A DNA stretch of 64,000 nucleotides, taken from Melanocharis versteri (taxonomy: Eukaryota > Chordata > Aves > Passeriformes > Melanocharitidae). Positions 1-12,240 of this stretch are shown one piece after another. Every line of letters begins with the position of its first letter. Within the stretch, counting starts at the first letter, position 1. Made by a program: the position numbers and the translations under genes. The notes under the pieces are model-generated. The model ran no database searches and was not told the DNA's origin. It worked only from the letters and a program-made list of their open reading frames with translations. The stretch spans positions 527,617-591,616 of the forward strand of contig VZTG01007182.1 in the NCBI GenBank assembly GCA_013397845.1. Reading direction: 5' to 3'.

Positions 1-320
1 ATATTTTGTTATCTTCATGCCACCACAAAATCAGGGCATTTATATAGGTTAAATGTAAGGGGGAGAAAAAGCAAAAAACCCTCAGATGTTGTGCAGCAAT
101 GAATGCAAATAAGGTGTTGAGTCTGTGCATGTGACCCAAAATGATTTGATTTTTCTATAATTTTGGGCATGTTTGATATTAAATACCAACCACTCAATAA
201 GTAGATAAATTACAGCTCCCTGGACCCCAGACTGGGCAGCATCAAAGCACTTAACCAATCCCTCAGAAACTGTCAGAGGAGATAAAACATTGCAGGTGTG
301 GTACCCTTGGTTTTGGCAGG
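1..320. other. left-edge flank, no gene seen
   Basis: Moderately AT-rich unique sequence. I see no exon, RNA gene or recognisable repeat. It ends where the LTR-like element begins. Confidence 0.5.
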
Positions 321-578
321 TGTGATGCCTTGGAGTGGCGGGCTAGAACAGAGGCTAGACGAGAGAATAAGAGTAGGTATTTATTGAAGGCCTTCAATAG
401 ATACACCTCGGGCAGTCAAAAGCCTCCCAGAGGCTACACCCAAGATGGTCACGAGTTTTTCAGTTATAAATTTGGTCCATTTACGTATCGGGGGTTAACC
501 CTCCAATTACAGCTTCAAGTAATGAAGTCACATTCCCCCAGTTCGCTCCCCCCAATTCACTTTCGTTTATAATTTTCA
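321..578 (-). mobile_element. probable solo LTR of an avian retroelement
   Basis: Read on the minus strand, the segment starts with TG (TGAAAATTATAAACG) and ends with CA (GGCATCACA), as LTRs do. It carries a polyadenylation signal AATAAA (plus-strand TTTATT at 380-385) about 60 bases from its 3' end. The layout and the TTCAATAAATACCTACTC region resemble LTRs I associate with songbird endogenous retroelements; that is from memory, not a search. No internal retroviral coding sequence lies beside it, so a solo LTR is inferred. No clean target-site duplication was found, so the ends may be off by tens of bases. Confidence 0.55.
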
Positions 579-1612
579 GGGCCTGAGGCTGTAGGGTGTC
601 CTTGAGTTTCAGGCCTAGAGGAATTGTTCTGTCTGACCAAAATGTGAAGACAGTAGTTAATACTTTATATGGAGTTTAGAGTTATGCACTAATGCAGTAC
701 AGGATTTGAAAAATATGAAGCAGACATAAGCAACAATTTTGGTTTAGAAAAACTCCTCTTACACGGAGCAAGTAAATTTTCTGTTGACTCGCTGAACACA
801 GGAAGAAATTATTTTAGGTGTCACATCTAATAGACCTCACTGCTTGCATGAATCAATAAGAAGAAAGTAGACTCTTAAAGACGGGATTTTTTTTCCTCAG
901 AATATTATTATTCTTTTAACTACCATACAGTTCAGAGCAATCCTCATGGGAGGAGTATGGAGTATTTGAATTCTGAATTTAGCTTGCATTTGAAAGTGTA
1001 TATCTCTAAGCCAACGAAAGGTTGCTGCATCAATTATAAATAAATGTGGAAGAAATTGAAAGGATCACTTCTAGGAAAATTAAAATCAATAGATGGATAA
1101 CTAATACTGAGAAACAAAGGTAAAGCACACATCTCATAATGTTGTCTAAAGTAAAACTTTTGCAGTCTCCTTAGCCAAACTATTGAGGAAGTTGTTTGCA
1201 TCTCCAGTGCTAACTTGTTTTTCTACTTTTTTCCAGAAAGAGTATTTCAATTAATTCATTATCTACAATTCAAGATGCAAAGCATGAGAACAAGAAAGCT
1301 AAAGAAACATCCTGGTTTATATGAATAAAGGGTTTCTGTTATTTCTTCACTCTCTCATGCACACATTGACTAAGGCATTTAGAAAACTCCGTCCCCTAGG
1401 ACCTGATATCCTGAACATCTTTTCCAGTCTGCACCTTGAAATTCAGTACATCAAGACCTAGCCTGCACAAGGGGAACAAAGTGAACATTTCTGTGCACAT
1501 TTCTATGAATAAGTTAGCAAACCCTGGCACCTTGAGGAAAACCAGCATTGAATGAAATGAACATGACATGCATTAGATGACATAAAAAAGATTCACAGTT
1601 TAGACCATAAGT
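579..1612. other. intergenic, no gene seen
   Basis: AT-rich unique sequence between the LTR-like element and a CR1 fragment. Only short chance reading frames are present. Confidence 0.5.
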
Positions 1613-1865
1613 CATCACAGAATTTCCAAATCAGAGCTGGAAGGGACCTTCTTAGGTCCAACCTCCTGCTTGAGTAGGTTGCTCAGCAATGTGTCCAGAT
1701 GGGGTTTGAGTATCTTCACAGACAGAAACTTCACAGCCTCTCTTGGGTAACTCCCCAACAACAACAACAACAACAAGTACCTCCTTGTGTTCAGATGGAA
1801 CTTTATGTGCTTCAGTTTGTACACATTGTCTCTTGTCCTGTCACCAGGCTCAGCAGGACATCCTG
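1613..1865 (-). mobile_element. CR1: CR1 LINE fragment, 3' end, inverted
   Basis: The segment opens with a degenerate CACAGAAT-type 3' end, followed by the typical CR1 words GAGCTGGAAGGGACCTT, TAGGTCCAACCTCCTGC, GTTGCTCAGCAATGTGTCC and later TTGTCTCTTGTCCTGTCACC. This is the order of a 3'-truncated CR1 read from its 3' end, so the element lies on the minus strand. It is clearly diverged and interrupted by a (CAA)7 tract. The minus-strand open frame across it is a shadow. Confidence 0.85.
1756..1776. repeat. (CAA)7 microsatellite inside CR1
   Basis: Seven perfect CAA units replace part of the CR1 consensus where sequence around CTGGGCAACCTGTTCC would be expected. Confidence 0.9.
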
Positions 1866-4800
1866 CTGATAGCACCAGCTACAAAACAGGAATTATGCCA
1901 CATTTCCTTCTGAAAATGTAGAGATTTATTTACCTTTATCAGGAGTTTCATTGTTTATACTAAATTAGAATTTAGGGTCCCATGTAATGCCAGTTCTCCC
2001 TTGGGTGCTATTATCAGACAGTCTCTGAAAAGAAGGACAACTTCTGGTCCAAACAAGTTTGTCATACCTAAAGCAGTATACCTTAAAGAGAAAGAACAAA
2101 TACTGAAATGGTCAACAGAAACAGACGCAGGTAACATCAGTAAGATTTCTTAGTTGCTCCAGCCAGATGTGTGCAGGTTGTCACCCATATGAATTAACGA
2201 TCATTTGCTCTCAGCCAACATTTTCAACAAAGAGTAGGTTGGGTCCTGACCTAGAAAAATCAACAGCAGATAAAGTGTAGCTGGGGATGGGCAAACCATT
2301 TACCATCATTGAATAAAATGAAGGGGACACAAGGTGTTTTTGAAAAGTATCCTAAATATGAGAAATAGAGATGTTGCAGAAGACGAAGTGAAAATGAGAT
2401 ACAAAATCAGAATGTTAAATATGGAGAAATTTGGTAAATTACTCCACCATGATGGTGATATTCTCTATGTGATGCGAAATAAACACCTAAGCAGGGACAC
2501 TAGATGGGGCAGGCATTCAGGAAGTTACAGAAGTTAAAATAATAGTTACAGAAGTTAAATTAATCTGCAGGTGAAGGCCTGGGTGAACATTTCAGCAGCA
2601 TGGACTGGAAAGACTAGCCTGTCTGCACGAGACACAGCAGAGAGCCACCACAGACAGATTTAGATATAGCAGAAGTAACCTGGCTGTACTAAAGCCATGG
2701 GCAGAAAGTTTCTCTCTAAACTGGGGCTCCTTTTCATCACAGGAAAAGAAAGCCTTTCTTGTGGAGGTCGTGTAGTCACACAGGTTTGCAGGAAGTCCTT
2801 TCAGTTGGGATTGCCTATAGATATCACCATTTTATGTAATCATTTTTTTCTGACCCACATGATCCAAAAGCCATATTCTATGCATGCAATGCCAGGTAGC
2901 AAATTTTAGTGAGATCTCTAGGGATAATCAGGGACTAGCAAGAGTACATCCTTCATTCCTCTATTAATTGGAGCTTGAATGAGCAGAGGCTTCAAAAAAT
3001 CCTTCTTAAAATACATGAGGATCATGGATACTTTATACCATGTTGTAGTGGTCTGTCTCCAGAGAGGAGAAACTTTTTCTCCTATCCATATTCAATACCC
3101 TCCAGTATTGGCTTCTGCCACCCATTATGGCTATTTAGGGTTTCCAAGCAAACCCTCTGAACAACGTATTTCCGGGATATATTTGGCCATTTTACGTTTT
3201 TAGCTGGTTTCCAGCAGATATCAATGATATGTAGGTTAGACCCTTGTTTGCTCGACTATGGAATTTGCCAGAATGGGTCCATTGTGGTCACACGTAGGTG
3301 AAAACTGAGCAACGTCTAGAAGCCAAAATGTGCCGCTATGGTACAGGCAGCAGTTCTGGAAATACAGGTCACGATAATAATGTTGGGGTTTTTTTAATCC
3401 CAGGGATCACAGCTACAGTCCTGTGCAACTTCATATGGCTAGCCTTATTCTCAAAACTGATTCCATCCCCTCCACTATCATTTCTCGGAAGTTTGTTTTT
3501 TATAAGTTCCATACAATTCTCTATAAAATCACTAATAACTCCATGAAATGCAAAAAAATTTCCTTTTTTCCAACCACCACACCGCGAAAACATTGTATTG
3601 TATTCTCATTTGCACTCAAAGGATCCATCTGTAAGTAACAGATAAAGCGTATAATACCAAAGACCTTCTTTTAACAGTTTAATTTCTAAAAATTAAGCAC
3701 TGGAAAAATAACAGCTTGTCCATGTAGAAGCTAACCTACTGTTCCTTGTGATAGATCTGTGCTGTCACCCTCTTACTGCCTTTGCTCTGTGGTCAAGGAT
3801 TCACTATAATTAATTTGGGGGGGAAAAAAAGGATTATTAATTTTATGCAAGTGATGATTCAAACTGTACTAGGATGTGGAGAGGGGAGCCTGGAATTTAT
3901 TCCCCTTTTTTCAAAATTACCTATGTTTGACAAGCAGAAAGCAGAGAAATGTTTTGTCCCCAAGTGACTTTAGTCTAATATGCCAGTGCCGCCTCTGCTC
4001 TGACTGGAGCCACGAGCATGCAAACTGAGATGATGTGAAACCCTTTCACATATGAAGATCTGACAGCACAGGTAAATAAAAATATTTGGACTGAGTTTAG
4101 TCATGGGGAAAAATGACTTTGAAAGACGTTGAGGCAGATAATTAGGTGGTAATGAATGCAGAGCTGCACTTGGAATTCCACTCCAGCACACCGGGGGTGA
4201 GTACGGGCGGGATGCGGAGCTGGGTCTCCGCGCTCCTGCCATGCATCACTGAGGCCATACACAGCATGGCCTCAAGTTGATTATTGCTGCTCTCCAAGAG
4301 GTTGTCAAAGTATGTAAACTGTCAGCAGGAGACACACTTTTAATAAAACTGCCTATTCTCCAGTGATATTTTTCAGTTATGAAAAGAGCATCCTTTCATA
4401 TAACATGTGCATGTGAGCAAGAGAGCATGTAAAACACTGCAGCAGCATTCCCAGAAAACAACATTTTCATTACGAGTAGGCAAATTGGATGTTTATGTAG
4501 ACCAACATGCTCCGTGCTGTCTGTTACATGACAATGAGAGGATTTGTTGTGAACTGACAAATACACTATATTTGCTATGTGAGTCTGAGGTTTCAAACTG
4601 TCAGCCAGCCCCTCAATTTTTCCAATACACGTCTTAACTCATTGTTTTGGGTGAGAACATACAACACCAATTCAGTATTTCTTGTGTGCGTGTGTGAGAG
4701 AGAATGGATGGGACTGCAACATCAATGTTTTAATGTATCAAATCATAACACTCAGTGTACCCCAGAATTCTGTAGATTCACTTGACAGTGTCTCCTGTCA

Positions 4801-7800
4801 GAAGAGTTGTAAATGGAGCCCAGCTGGTCTACAAGGCCTGTAAAAATCATCTCTGCAGATGTAAGGAAAGAGCTGATACAAACATGTCTTGTGTGGCCTA
4901 TGTCCCATTTCAAAACCAACAAAAGCGTTTTTAACAAAAGCAAATTTCAGATATTTCTCTGAGATTTAGGACTCCTACATTTCTCAGCAGCTTTAAAAAA
5001 TCAGAGCCACTGCTGGGAGTAGATGAGGAGGAACTAAAGAGAGGTTATGGATGCCCAGTGAGAAGGGAATGATGTCTGCCTCCTTTAAAGCAAAGATCAA
5101 GTACCACCTGGCCTCCATTTGCAGAGAAGGAATATAAATGCAGGTGAGTGCATAGGAGAAATTGCAATCAGAGGTCTAAATGTTGACACACCAATTCTGA
5201 AGGGCTGCATGGGCACAATAAAGGAATCTGGAAGCTCTAAGTCTCTTAAATCACAGCACTTCAAGAGCCTGGCATGGGCTGTAGTGACTTGTGCGTACAG
5301 TCATTTCAAGATAGCAAATACACACTGACCTTTACCAATAAACAGCTTTTTTCCCTTTATAGTGTATCTTGTTAGAAGCATCTTTGAGACAGCTAAATAC
5401 ATAAGAGTTATCTTGTTACTGCAGTCTGTTAACATGGCCTCTTTTTTTCATGTTCTCCCACCTCCCATGGTCACAGACTCAACAGTGTCAATGCTTCCTT
5501 AACTAACCTTCATATTTTTTATCCTCCAATAAACTATCTTATTTGAAAACAGGCTTTTCATTCCATTGATCAACACTAGTGGGAAAAATAACAGTAGCTT
5601 TTTCAAGAAAGACAAAGTGAAAATGGAAAACATGACTGCACACCGCATCTTTCACAAATATAAGGTAACTGAGATATTTGTACTTGCAGGTTTGTTTTTT
5701 AGCATAGTTTATCTAGGGCTTAATTTCAGAGTCTTTGTGTCTTCCATCAACTTGTTTTTCTTATTACTTCACTCTTCATTTGTGCATCATTCTGTTCTAA
5801 AGTATCCTCCACCTATCCCATGTTTGTTCATTGCATGGATTATTTTTCTTCCCTGCATTGCTACAAATGTCATAGAACTAACAAAACCCCATTTGCTTTT
5901 TCTTTACTATAGGAGAGATTTAAAATCATGTAGAGAAATAAGCTGACAGCAAGGAAAATACTTATTTAAAGAGGAAGAGTTCCTCTGAAGTGGCACCGCC
6001 AAAAACAAATCAAAAGAAAAAGGAATGGCGATAATTTCCCATGCCTCTTCTTTTCTTCTTACTACCAAAAATAAACGCTCATAATCTCTGTTGCCAAAGA
6101 GGGAGGGCAGGGAGTGCATCTTTGCACTTCAGCATCAATGATCAGAACAAAGCTGGTGATGGGCAACCCTACACTAATATTTGTCTTCATAAATAACTGC
6201 TTTGTATTTATATTCATTATTTTCTAAAAATTGTAGGCTGGATTTGCTGTTTTTACTGCCCATGACAATGCCTTGAGCAACTTTCTGTCAGAGTGCCCTG
6301 AGATTAATAACTCATCGCAAGCAGCCTTAGATGAGTATCGTGCTTTATTCCTCAGATAATGGAAATGTTTGTAAACATGGCAAAGAAAAGACAAATCACA
6401 TTATGCTGCCACAAGCAGGAAATTCAAACATGGAAACACCCAGGAGGCAGGCAGGCACCCATAGTAATGGTTTCCTCTCTTTGCTCAGCCAGCTGACAGC
6501 AGGAAAAAAAGACTCAAGATATCTTTCAGTGCTTTTCTTCATGGAGAAATATGGCTGTTAATCAGGAGGCTGATAGAAAAATCAATAGACAATGTCTATC
6601 AGAACCCTAATTAGCACACATAACCCAGTAATTCTCTCTTTATAAGAGACACTGCTTACCACATTTTTCTGGGAATCATGCAGCAAGGAAGGAGACTCAA
6701 TAGGAATTTTCAATCTTCCTTCAATCAGAAGGTGTTCTGATTTAACCTCTACCTTTCCTAATTTTTAGGAAATTAGCTTTAGTTTTATCAGCCAGGCTCA
6801 GGCCGCTGCCAGCGCAGCAGTTTTGTGCTAAGGTCAGTGAACAGTGTGGTGCTCACTGGGACAGCATCCATGCAAGCAGTGACAGGAGGCACCCGCACCG
6901 GCCTCACCTGCCCTGGCTGCAGGGTCCTGCTGCTCACAAGCCAACTCCACCTACCCCAGCTTTTGTGCACTTCCATCCATGATGGACCTTGTCCTGCTCT
7001 TGGCTTCCTATGACAACGGTGCAGGTTTTGTCCTCTCTGGGCTCTGACACCAAGATCGCTCTTAATCTCAGCCTCTCTTTTTCTTTCCTGATGTTCTGAC
7101 TGCAAATCCAACACAACCACGTTTCAGGGAGCTCTTGATCCTTCAATATAAATTTCATCCTGAAAAGGGTAGTTCTGTGGATTAGCAAAGTCTAGCTATG
7201 CTGTTTGGCATTATTTCTGAATTGCTTAACATTGTGAGATGTTCAGCTCTGAGATGCAGTCGTGAACTAACCCTCAAAAAATTAGTTGCCTCTCACAATG
7301 ATGAAAGGTATAATCTCAGCTCACTCAAAAATGCTTCATCTTTCATTTTGGTTTCTGATACAGATTTGATGTGACATTCCTCAGCACAGTTTCACACCTA
7401 GTCTACCCTGCCAGATATAACTGAGACTGCTGATAAATGCCAGAATGTGGAGCTAACTATCACCTACTGAAACACTGAGACTTTTTGTGCAGCCCTCTTT
7501 TACAAGCACACACTGCTCACAAGCACAAAATGGTGCCCCATTTAAGGCTTCACATACAGTGGAGAATTTCACCACTGGCATTTATTTGCTATTTTCTTCA
7601 TGGCTTTTCTTTCTGGCAAATTGTGGTGTTTGGGGACGTCACTGCCAGAAGAAGCTCTGTATTAATCAGTCTGATTCCTAATGTTAAGGCACACAATCTT
7701 TGTAACGTCTACTTTTCTTTTTTTTTTTATCCCCAAGAAACTGCATCCTTGAGGGACTCCAAAATACCAGACCGCCCATATGTTTTCCTCTTACAGTAAT

Positions 7801-8730
7801 GGGCACTCTGAGCTAGAGGCTATCCTTCTGTACATTCAATTCTTAAACCAGAGAGGGAATCATCTCTAGGAAACTTCATTATGAAGTTTAAGTTTAGTGA
7901 CTGACACTGAGGCTGCCTTTACCCTGCGGGCAGTGGTTGCAGGTCACCACGGAGTTTGATGCTGACTTGCTACTTCAGGCACTAAAACCACCCAGGCTTC
8001 AGCAGCACAAAGCACAACACAGACTCCGAAGTTCACAAAGAATCTGGATAAATGATCATTTCTTCTGTCATGCTGAGAGCACACTGCTACAGCTACATGG
8101 CAGTAGTAACCATTGCAGTGGGTTGAGAGGCAGCTCCACTGTGTGTCCAGAGGAGCACTCACACTGTTACATCACAGTTTAGCCACACTAAATATCATAG
8201 GAGCTTGGCTTCTAGTTCACCTATTTATTAAATCTCTATTTCCAGGAAAAAAGAAAAACCAAACAAACTTACAAGTGTTCTTATAAAGCTTTTCTGAAAT
8301 GGCCTGTTCACCTTTCAGTGGGAATCTTTTGCAAACCCGAGTGTCATTCTTCAATTAAAAGCTGTATGATAACATATATACTGCAGGAGATTGCTGAAGG
8401 TGATTCAATTGCAGTGTTTCTTAACTCTTACACATCTTTTTCACAATGTTTATGTTCTTGGCATAATTTGATGTGGCATTTTAAAACAGCTTACACAAAA
8501 TTAGGAACAGAAGTATAAATCCCAGAGGCACAATTATCTGACAAGCCATGTCTTTGACAGAGTATCATGTTCAATTTCTCCAATTATATTTTATGGGGAA
8601 GAGATAGCACAAAGAAGATAACTTCCCTTCATCACTGTCTCACATCAGTCTGAGAGGAAGACTCCACAAAGCTTTGTTCATTGGGACCACATCACAAGTT
8701 GAAGGTCACAAAACGGCCTCAAGCCAATAT
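1866..8730. other. long intergenic stretch, no gene seen
   Basis: About 6.9 kb of AT-rich unique sequence. Open frames up to 126 codons (for example 5566-5946 on plus) have no recognisable domain and no splice partners, and look like chance. A short tandem of about 20 bases lies at 2522-2558. No tRNA or other RNA gene was recognised. Confidence 0.45.
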
Positions 8731-9120
8731 ATAGAATCATAGAATCATAAAGGCTGGAAAATACCTTTAGGATCATCAATTCAAAGCATAAACTGCCAAG
8801 TATGCCAAGTCCAAAAATGCCAAGCACTGCCAAGTTCACCACTAAACCATGTCCATAAGCTCCACATCTACACATCTTTTAAATACCTCCAGGGATGGTG
8901 ACTCCTCCACTTCCCTGGGCAGCCTGTTCCAAAGAAGACAAGCCTTTCAATGAAGAAATTTTTTCTGGTATCCAATCTAAACCTGATATCATCTACCCCC
9001 GCTTGCCTTTTAAAGAGATCTCTTCTCCATGGATTTCATTCCACTCTTCACACTCCAGCATATTCCTGACATGATGCCATGCTCCATTGGGCTCTTCATG
9101 TTACCCAGTGCCACATACCC
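8731..9120 (-). mobile_element. CR1: CR1 LINE fragment, 3' end, inverted
   Basis: It begins with ATAGAATCATAGAATCATAA, the reverse complement of the tandem 8-base CR1 terminus. It continues with typical CR1 words CATCTACACATCTTTTAAA, TACCTCCAGGGATGGTGACT, CCACTTCCCTGGGCAGCC and TGTTCCAAAGAAGAC. The preserved terminus fixes the plus-side left end and the minus orientation. The right end fades and is approximate. Confidence 0.92.
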
Positions 9121-10850
9121 CTGAGTGCTCTCCATTCCCCGTTGCTGGTTCACAAAGTTTCACCAGCCCAGGTTAAGAATACAAATATAATATATATTAT
9201 TCATATTCGAATATTAAGCCATATTAGACTTTAAAATAAGGGCCATATTCTACACTTAGCAGGCTACCTAGTCCCAGTGGTTGTAGGGCAGACACAAGTG
9301 AAGACATCTTTTCCCTAACTATATTAAAACTCAAAAAAATCAGCCAGGTTAAGCCAGCCTTATTTTATGTTCAGCTCGCAAGCAACTACTCTGTTTTCTG
9401 AAAAGCTGCTCATTATAAAAATATGCATACTCAGGTGAACTTTAGTAACAGTGCAATGTTCTGGTGAGTTGGGTACGCATGAAAAGGCAAACAGCACTTT
9501 TTAAATAATTTTTAAGTTAATTGGGCACATCTCGCCAAAAGTATAATCTCAACATCAGCAGATGATAAAATTTGTAGTTCATTTAAAAACTTCATCTTTT
9601 CATGTATGTTAATTACTGAAAAACAGGATAGAAATATGTCTAAGAGTGCTCTGCTAATGATCTAGGATTATGAGATTTTTTTAATGTTTCAATTTCTAAT
9701 TCTAAATCTGGCATAAAATGAGCATACAGATGGGTTTAGACACCTTTTTTCTAAAAAATAAAATTATATTTGTAATTATTTAGTTCTAGTCAACTTCTCT
9801 GAATGCTGCTATGTAAAACAAACATGTTTCATCTAAACAATGGACTACCACATTTATATCTAATCCTGGTCTTGTCTGTGCTAACATAAATCAGGACAAT
9901 AACTAAAGCCAATAGGATGACATGGGGTCAAACCAGTTTGAAATCTGAATGAAGACCACACACTTTTCATCCCTTAGAAACACTCATACCATTTTGCTGT
10001 TGCTTCTCTTAACTAGGCTTTGCTTTCTGGTTTTTACATACCAAACATAAGACCAGCACACAGATATTCATGGATTTAAATTGAAATGAAACAAAAGTAA
10101 ATTCAATTACATGCATCTCTCCAAGGTTAAGTCAGACAAGCTATAAACTTTCTGATGCTATTTCCTTTAAAGATATACAAGATTATTAAAAAAAAAACTT
10201 TTTTATAGTTTTCAAATTGAAAATTGCTGTTATATAAGCTCCCGATCTGGTTATTTTTCACTGCATGGTGAGCCTAGAAAGCTTTCTCAGCTTGACCAAG
10301 GAATCAGGGAAACAGTCCTTCAGCCTCTGACAGCAAAACAAGGTATTCACTGACTCAACAGAAGGGGCACCATCCGAAAGCTCACAGAATTTAGGGAATC
10401 AATAGTGATTTGGACCTGGGGTGGGTAAAAAAGGAAAAGGGTGATTCCAGCAATGGTTCCTCATCCAGAAAGGCAACAGAATCAGAAGACATGGAAAGCA
10501 GCTCTTCATCCTGCACTCACTCACGTCTAAGAAGCACTGGATAATATTGTAGTTTGAGGTCCAAGGCAATACATTAATACTACACCATTAAATGTATTTC
10601 ACATGTTTTAATATACGTTTTGCTGCAATGGCATTTTCTTCCTTTTTCTTTTTCCGCATACTTTGCCCTTTGATATATAAACTCAGGTGAAAAATGTTGA
10701 AGGAAAATGTTCTGTTGTGGTACAATGTGTTTCCCTGTATCATTCAAATTGGCACAGCTTTTTTTTTTTCTTGGTATGTTTTCTGAGATTTCCCTAATTA
10801 GCTCTAGGCTTTGTTTCAAATTTTCTCCCCTTTTGTTTTAAATATCAGGG
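9121..10850. other. AT-rich intergenic, no gene seen
   Basis: Strongly AT-rich sequence with homopolymer A and T runs. No exon, repeat family or RNA gene was recognised. Confidence 0.45.
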
Positions 10851-11560
10851 CTCACATCTTAGTCTGTTTGTGGCACACAGACTCAGACGGGAGTTTATCA
10901 TGCCCTTCAACCGCTCATAGTTCATTTTAAACAGTAGCTTTGTCCTCTTCAGTTTGAGATAAAAATCCTTTAAAATCAAAGGCTACTAGTTAGAAGAGCC
11001 TACATTTGAAGTGCCTTGAAGTCTTTGGTTTTCCTTTCATTTCTGTGGGCCTCGGATCAGCCTGTACAGTCCTCTTTGTTCATTTATAAGCACAAAGAAG
11101 AGATTCTCTTTCATTTATCAGAACCGTAGCCACTCGGATAAAAAAGACATTTTTTTATGAGAGATGTTACAGAGTTATTTAATGATATTATAAGCTAAAA
11201 GCTCATTGCGTGTCTCCTTTTAGATCCCTGCTGAGGATCTGAGCGGGACTAGGCTTTGCACAGAGACAGGGCTGGTTTAACTAAGCTGAACCCATGTCTG
11301 CAGAAGACTCAGACTCGTTCGAGCGTGTGGGCAGACCGAAGCCAAGCACGAGCCTGAGGTGTCCTGCCAAAGCCGGTGGGGTAAATCAGGAGCCGGGCTT
11401 GGCCCCACGCGCCTGTGCTGGAATCCGAGCTGTCACTGCCACATGGAGCCAGGATTGACTTATTAAGAGTTTGACGAGAGGCACTTGGTATTCCAGGAGG
11501 AAGGCGGCCTTCGCCTGTGTGTTGGGAATGAAGGAGTTATGGCGTTTCTATGGGTCCTGT
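10851..11560. promoter_or_regulatory. candidate conserved non-coding element
   Basis: The base composition becomes balanced, with no simple repeats and no long open frame, between AT-rich flanks. Such stretches in gene-poor regions are often conserved enhancers. This is a guess from texture only; conservation cannot be measured here. Confidence 0.2.
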
Positions 11561-12139
11561 GAGCCTTTTATTTCATTCAGCTCTCCGCTGCTGCACAGCG
11601 TGAACTGACTGAGCCCCAGAAGAGGTTAACGAGCACAACAGCCATCATTTGTGAGGAGTGGGAAAGAGCCATGTGCTGCACCAGCTTCTTTTCAAGGCTC
11701 CTGATTTTTTTTTGTCTTCACACTGGCACAAGGGCAAGCACCCAGCATAGCTTGTCTTGGGGAGCTTGGCAGCATTCTCCTCTCCTGGCAAACCTGACGA
11801 AGCCAAATAAAGTAATCTGTGCATTGTCTATTCCTTCGCTTGGGTGACTTTTAAGTTGAGGAAAAAAGGAACAGGGGGGCAGTAATGCTTTTGGGTTTGG
11901 GGCCCTGTTACTACTCATACCACAAGCACCTTGCTTGGGACAAACTAACTGAAATTGTTTTCTGAAATCACACTCTTGTTACGTAGAAATTATTTTTTGA
12001 GACAGCTCTCCCTCCACCATCCTCCTCCCCTTTTTTCTGAAGCCATCATTGCATAGATATATTCTATTCAGCCCTCACATTAGCAGATGTGAATGAGGGA
12101 ATCTGACTGAGCCTGTCAAGGCAAAGAAAGCCATGAAAG

Positions 12140-12240
12140 GAGAGAGAGAAGAAACATTACACAACTATAATGGCAGCCACAATGGAAATATGCCGGCGTG
12201 AAAGCAATTAATGCAATTGGTGCTCTAAGTTCATGGCTTA
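12140..12240. promoter_or_regulatory. candidate regulatory element with paired homeodomain sites
   Basis: The centre reads GCAATTAATGCAATTGG (12204-12220), placing an ATTA-type homeodomain core beside CAATTG, itself a palindrome. The sequence around it is repeat-free and lies 17 kb upstream of STAB2. The motif is seen directly; function is inferred. Confidence 0.2.
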
